Part shown: piece by piece, positions 44,103-45,775 of the stretch | Position numbering within the stretch: position 1 is the stretch's first letter | Layout: each line of letters opens with the position of its first letter | From: an uncultured Bacteroidota bacterium | GTDB taxonomy: Bacteria; Bacteroidota; Bacteroidia; Bacteroidales; F082 | NCBI GenBank assembly: GCA_903957365.1 | Contig: CAJBPB010000220.1 | Location: forward strand, 1 to 45,775 | Length of the DNA stretch: 45,775 bases | Reading direction: 5' to 3' | Program-made: the position numbers and the translations under genes | The notes under the pieces: generated by a model | Told to the model about the DNA's origin: nothing | Seen by the model: the letters and a program-made list of their open reading frames with translations, nothing else | Database searches by the model: none

Positions 44103-45047
44103 ATGCCCGAGCCAATGGTAAGTATTTTCGCCGGTAGAGCCACCGAATACCTGGCAAAGAAAATCGCTACAAGTTACGGCACTTACCTTGGTAAGACTAC
44201 TGTCACCGTATTTTCCGACAATGAATTTCAACCTTCTTTTGAGGAAAATATACGTGGGCGGGATGTGTTTTTAGTTCAATCTACCTTTGCTCCTACTGAA
44301 AACTTATTCGAGTTATTGATGATGGCAGATGCAGCCCGTCGCGCATCAGCACGAAAAATTACGGCTGTCATCCCTTATTTCGGGTTTGCCCGTCAGGATC
44401 GCAAAGACAAATCACGCGTGGCAATCGCTGCGAAATTAATTGCGAATATCCTGAGTATTTCTGGCATAACCCGCATCATTACGATCGATCTGCATGCCGA
44501 CCAGATTCAGGGATTCTTTGATGTTCCGGTAGATCATCTTTTTGCCTCAAACATATTTCTTCCATATATTGAGAGTCTCAACCTTCCGCGTGTAACAATG
44601 GCATCGCCTGATACCGGAGGAACCAGACGCGCTGCTTCTTACGCGAAAATGCTTAATACAGGTTTTGTGATTTGTCATAAACAGCGGGCAAAAGCCAATG
44701 TGGTCGAATCAATGTCGTTAATCGGAGACGTAAAAGGTCGTGATGTCATTTTGATTGATGATATTATTGACACAGGCGGATCAATTACAAAAGCCGGAGA
44801 ATTAATCATGGAAAACGGTGCTTCCAGTGTAAGGGCATTCTGTACACACCCGATTTTTTCGGGTGACGCGATTCAAAAAATTGAAAACTCACCTTTTACA
44901 GAAGTCGTTGTCACAGATACTATCCCAATTTTAAAAGAATGTAGTAAAATAAAAGTATTGTCAACAGCTGATTTATTTGCCGAAGTGATTCGTCGCGTCG
45001 AAAATTCTGAATCCATCAGTTCGTTGTTTCAATTTTCATCCAAATAA
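44103..45047 (+). CDS. prs: Ribose-phosphate pyrophosphokinase
   Basis: The enzyme makes phosphoribosyl pyrophosphate from ribose-5-phosphate and ATP for nucleotide, His and Trp synthesis. The 314-residue protein has the expected length and motifs: the flexible-loop region FGFARQDRKDKSR (93-105), the DLHADQIQGFFD metal/ATP signature (129-140), and the PRPP loop DVILIDDIIDTGGS (214-227). It heads the prs-rplY-pth cluster, an order frequent in bacteria. rplY starts 20 bp downstream, and the promoter lies just upstream of prs. Confidence 0.98.
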   Translation: MPEPMVSIFAGRATEYLAKKIATSYGTYLGKTTVTVFSDNEFQPSFEENIRGRDVFLVQSTFAPTENLFELLMMADAARRASARKITAVIPYFGFARQDRKDKSRVAIAAKLIANILSISGITRIITIDLHADQIQGFFDVPVDHLFASNIFLPYIESLNLPRVTMASPDTGGTRRAASYAKMLNTGFVICHKQRAKANVVESMSLIGDVKGRDVILIDDIIDTGGSITKAGELIMENGASSVRAFCTHPIFSGDAIQKIENSPFTEVVVTDTIPILKECSKIKVLSTADLFAEVIRRVENSESISSLFQFSSK

Positions 45048-45067
45048 TAATTAACAATTACAAAATC

Positions 45068-45652
45068 ATGAAAACAGTATCATTGAGCGGTTCTCTTCGC
45101 GAGAACGTAGGGAAAAAAGATGCTAAAATGCAGCGTTACGCGGCCAAAGTGCCATGCGTTCTGTATGGTGGTAAAGAACAGGTTCACTTTGCAGCCGATG
45201 CAGTGAGTTTCAAACCCATCATTTTCACTCCTGAAACCTTTCTTATTAAAATTACTATTGGCGACAAATCTTATGATGCCATCTTAAAAGATGTTCAATA
45301 TCATCCGGTTGAAGACAATTTATTGCATGCAGACTTTTACCAGGTTGATGCAAACAAACCAGTTATTGTTTCTTTGCCTGTGAAAGCGCTTGGAACTTCT
45401 CCTGGTGTTATCCGTGGTGGTAAAATGAAAATTAAACTCAGTCGTCTGAAAGTTAAAGGACTCATTGCTGATATTCCAGAATCTATTGAAATAAATATTT
45501 CAAAATTAAATGTTGGTCAAGGTTTTAAAGTGAAGGACCTTAGTGTTCCCGGACTTACTTTCCTCGATCCGGCAAGTAATGTTGTACTTGACGTAAAAGT
45601 TGCCCGTGGTATCACACTTGCTGATGAAGAGCCTACAGAAGAAGGTGCTTAA
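45068..45652 (+). CDS. rplY: 50S ribosomal protein L25/general stress protein Ctc
   Basis: The 194-residue protein has the N-terminal 5S-rRNA-binding L25 domain (about 1-90, LSGSLRENVGKKDAKMQR, PCVLYGG, FYQVDANKP) and the C-terminal TL5/CTC beta domain (about 95-185, LPVKALGTSPGVIRGGKM, IPESIEINISKLNVGQGFKV). It ends in an acidic tail. This is the long two-domain form found in Bacteroidota and Gram-positives. It binds 5S rRNA in the large subunit. Confidence 0.97.
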   Translation: MKTVSLSGSLRENVGKKDAKMQRYAAKVPCVLYGGKEQVHFAADAVSFKPIIFTPETFLIKITIGDKSYDAILKDVQYHPVEDNLLHADFYQVDANKPVIVSLPVKALGTSPGVIRGGKMKIKLSRLKVKGLIADIPESIEINISKLNVGQGFKVKDLSVPGLTFLDPASNVVLDVKVARGITLADEEPTEEGA

Positions 45653-45675
45653 TCACTGATAATCAATAATATTAT

Positions 45676-45708
45676 AAAGGTATAGGTTTTTGAACCTATA
45701 CCTTTTTT
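45676..45708 (+). terminator. Intrinsic terminator after rplY
   Basis: A 13-bp stem (AAAGGTATAGGTT with AACCTATACCTTT) closes a 4-nt loop and is followed by more T. It lies 23 bp after the rplY stop and only 14 bp before the pth start, so pth may need read-through or a promoter overlapping this stretch. Confidence 0.88.
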
Positions 45709-45722
45709 CTTAGCAGAATAAA

Positions 45723-45775
45723 ATGAAATTCCTGATTGCCTGTCTTGGAAATATCGGTGCCGAGTATTTGAATAC
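45723..45775 (+). CDS. pth: Peptidyl-tRNA hydrolase, first 17 codons (truncated by window end)
   Basis: The opening MKFLIACLGNIGAEYLN matches the invariant N-terminus of bacterial peptidyl-tRNA hydrolase, including the GLGN-like loop (here CLGN) and Tyr/Asn that line the active site. The position after rplY also fits the usual prs-rplY-pth order. The Cys in place of the usual Gly in the GLGN loop is a small peculiarity. The gene continues beyond the window. Confidence 0.85.
   Translation, partial: MKFLIACLGNIGAEYLN

Noticed and set aside
1-45775. CRISPR arrays, tRNA or rRNA genes, transposons or prophage
   Set aside because: No regularly spaced repeats, cloverleaf-like segments, rRNA-like stretches, transposase or integrase motifs, or flanking target duplications were seen.

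Overview
The window looks like an ordinary stretch of chromosome from a member of the Bacteroidota, most likely a Bacteroidales-like and probably anaerobic or microaerophilic organism. Several signals agree. At least fourteen genes carry a Bacteroidetes-type -7 promoter box (TAnnTTTG), and Shine-Dalgarno sequences are almost absent. There is a type IX secretion (T9SS) C-terminal sorting domain, a TonB-dependent receptor paired with a DUF4249 lipoprotein, a DUF4837 lipoprotein, an outer-membrane barrel fused to a SPOR domain, and a class II (B12-dependent) ribonucleotide reductase. I see no tRNA, rRNA, CRISPR array, transposase, integrase or phage gene.

Layout. 1-803: tail of a radical SAM protein and a small protein of exact 25-residue WL repeats, ending at a bidirectional terminator. 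855-7491 (minus): nrdJ, a half-size TauE/SafE permease and a large secreted propeller/barrel protein. 7603-10277 (plus): an MBL-fold hydrolase and aspS. 10703-12085: a barrel-SPOR protein and an unlisted 39-residue membrane peptide. 12093-14138 (minus): a secreted peptidylarginine deiminase resembling the Porphyromonas gingivalis enzyme (PPAD). 14230-17424: tatA, an MltD-type transglycosylase and a DUF4837 lipoprotein. 17523-17936 (minus): a small lipoprotein.

18041-25275 is a complete efflux operon: TetR regulator, TolC-like protein, membrane fusion lipoprotein, DUF2147 protein, two separate ABC ATPases and two ABC-2 permeases. It resembles E. coli YbhGFSR with the YbhF double ATPase split into two genes. 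A palindrome at the predicted transcription start is a good candidate for the TetR operator.

25409-31058 (minus): acyl-ACP thioesterase, an orphan TPR histidine kinase, and a lipoprotein/outer-membrane-barrel pair. 31319-32803: MltF-like transglycosylase. 32832-34523 (minus): a DUF6873-like protein directly abutting an Elp3-like radical SAM enzyme. 34625-35879: two envelope proteins of unknown function. 36113-39338: TonB receptor and DUF4249 lipoprotein. 39454-40050 (minus): an exported isochorismatase-like hydrolase. 40376-43881: two exported proteins, the second with three blocks of leucine-rich repeats. 44103-45775: prs, rplY and the start of pth, a housekeeping cluster.

The best candidates for new biology are the PPAD-like deiminase with its conserved C-terminal-arginine-binding residues, the two-gene NTF2-like/LRR locus at 40376-43881, the 25-residue WL-repeat protein, and the split-ATPase exporter whose degenerate motifs fall in one composite ATP site. 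I found no clear-cut unknown defence or mobile system. All similarity statements come from reading the sequence, without database searches.
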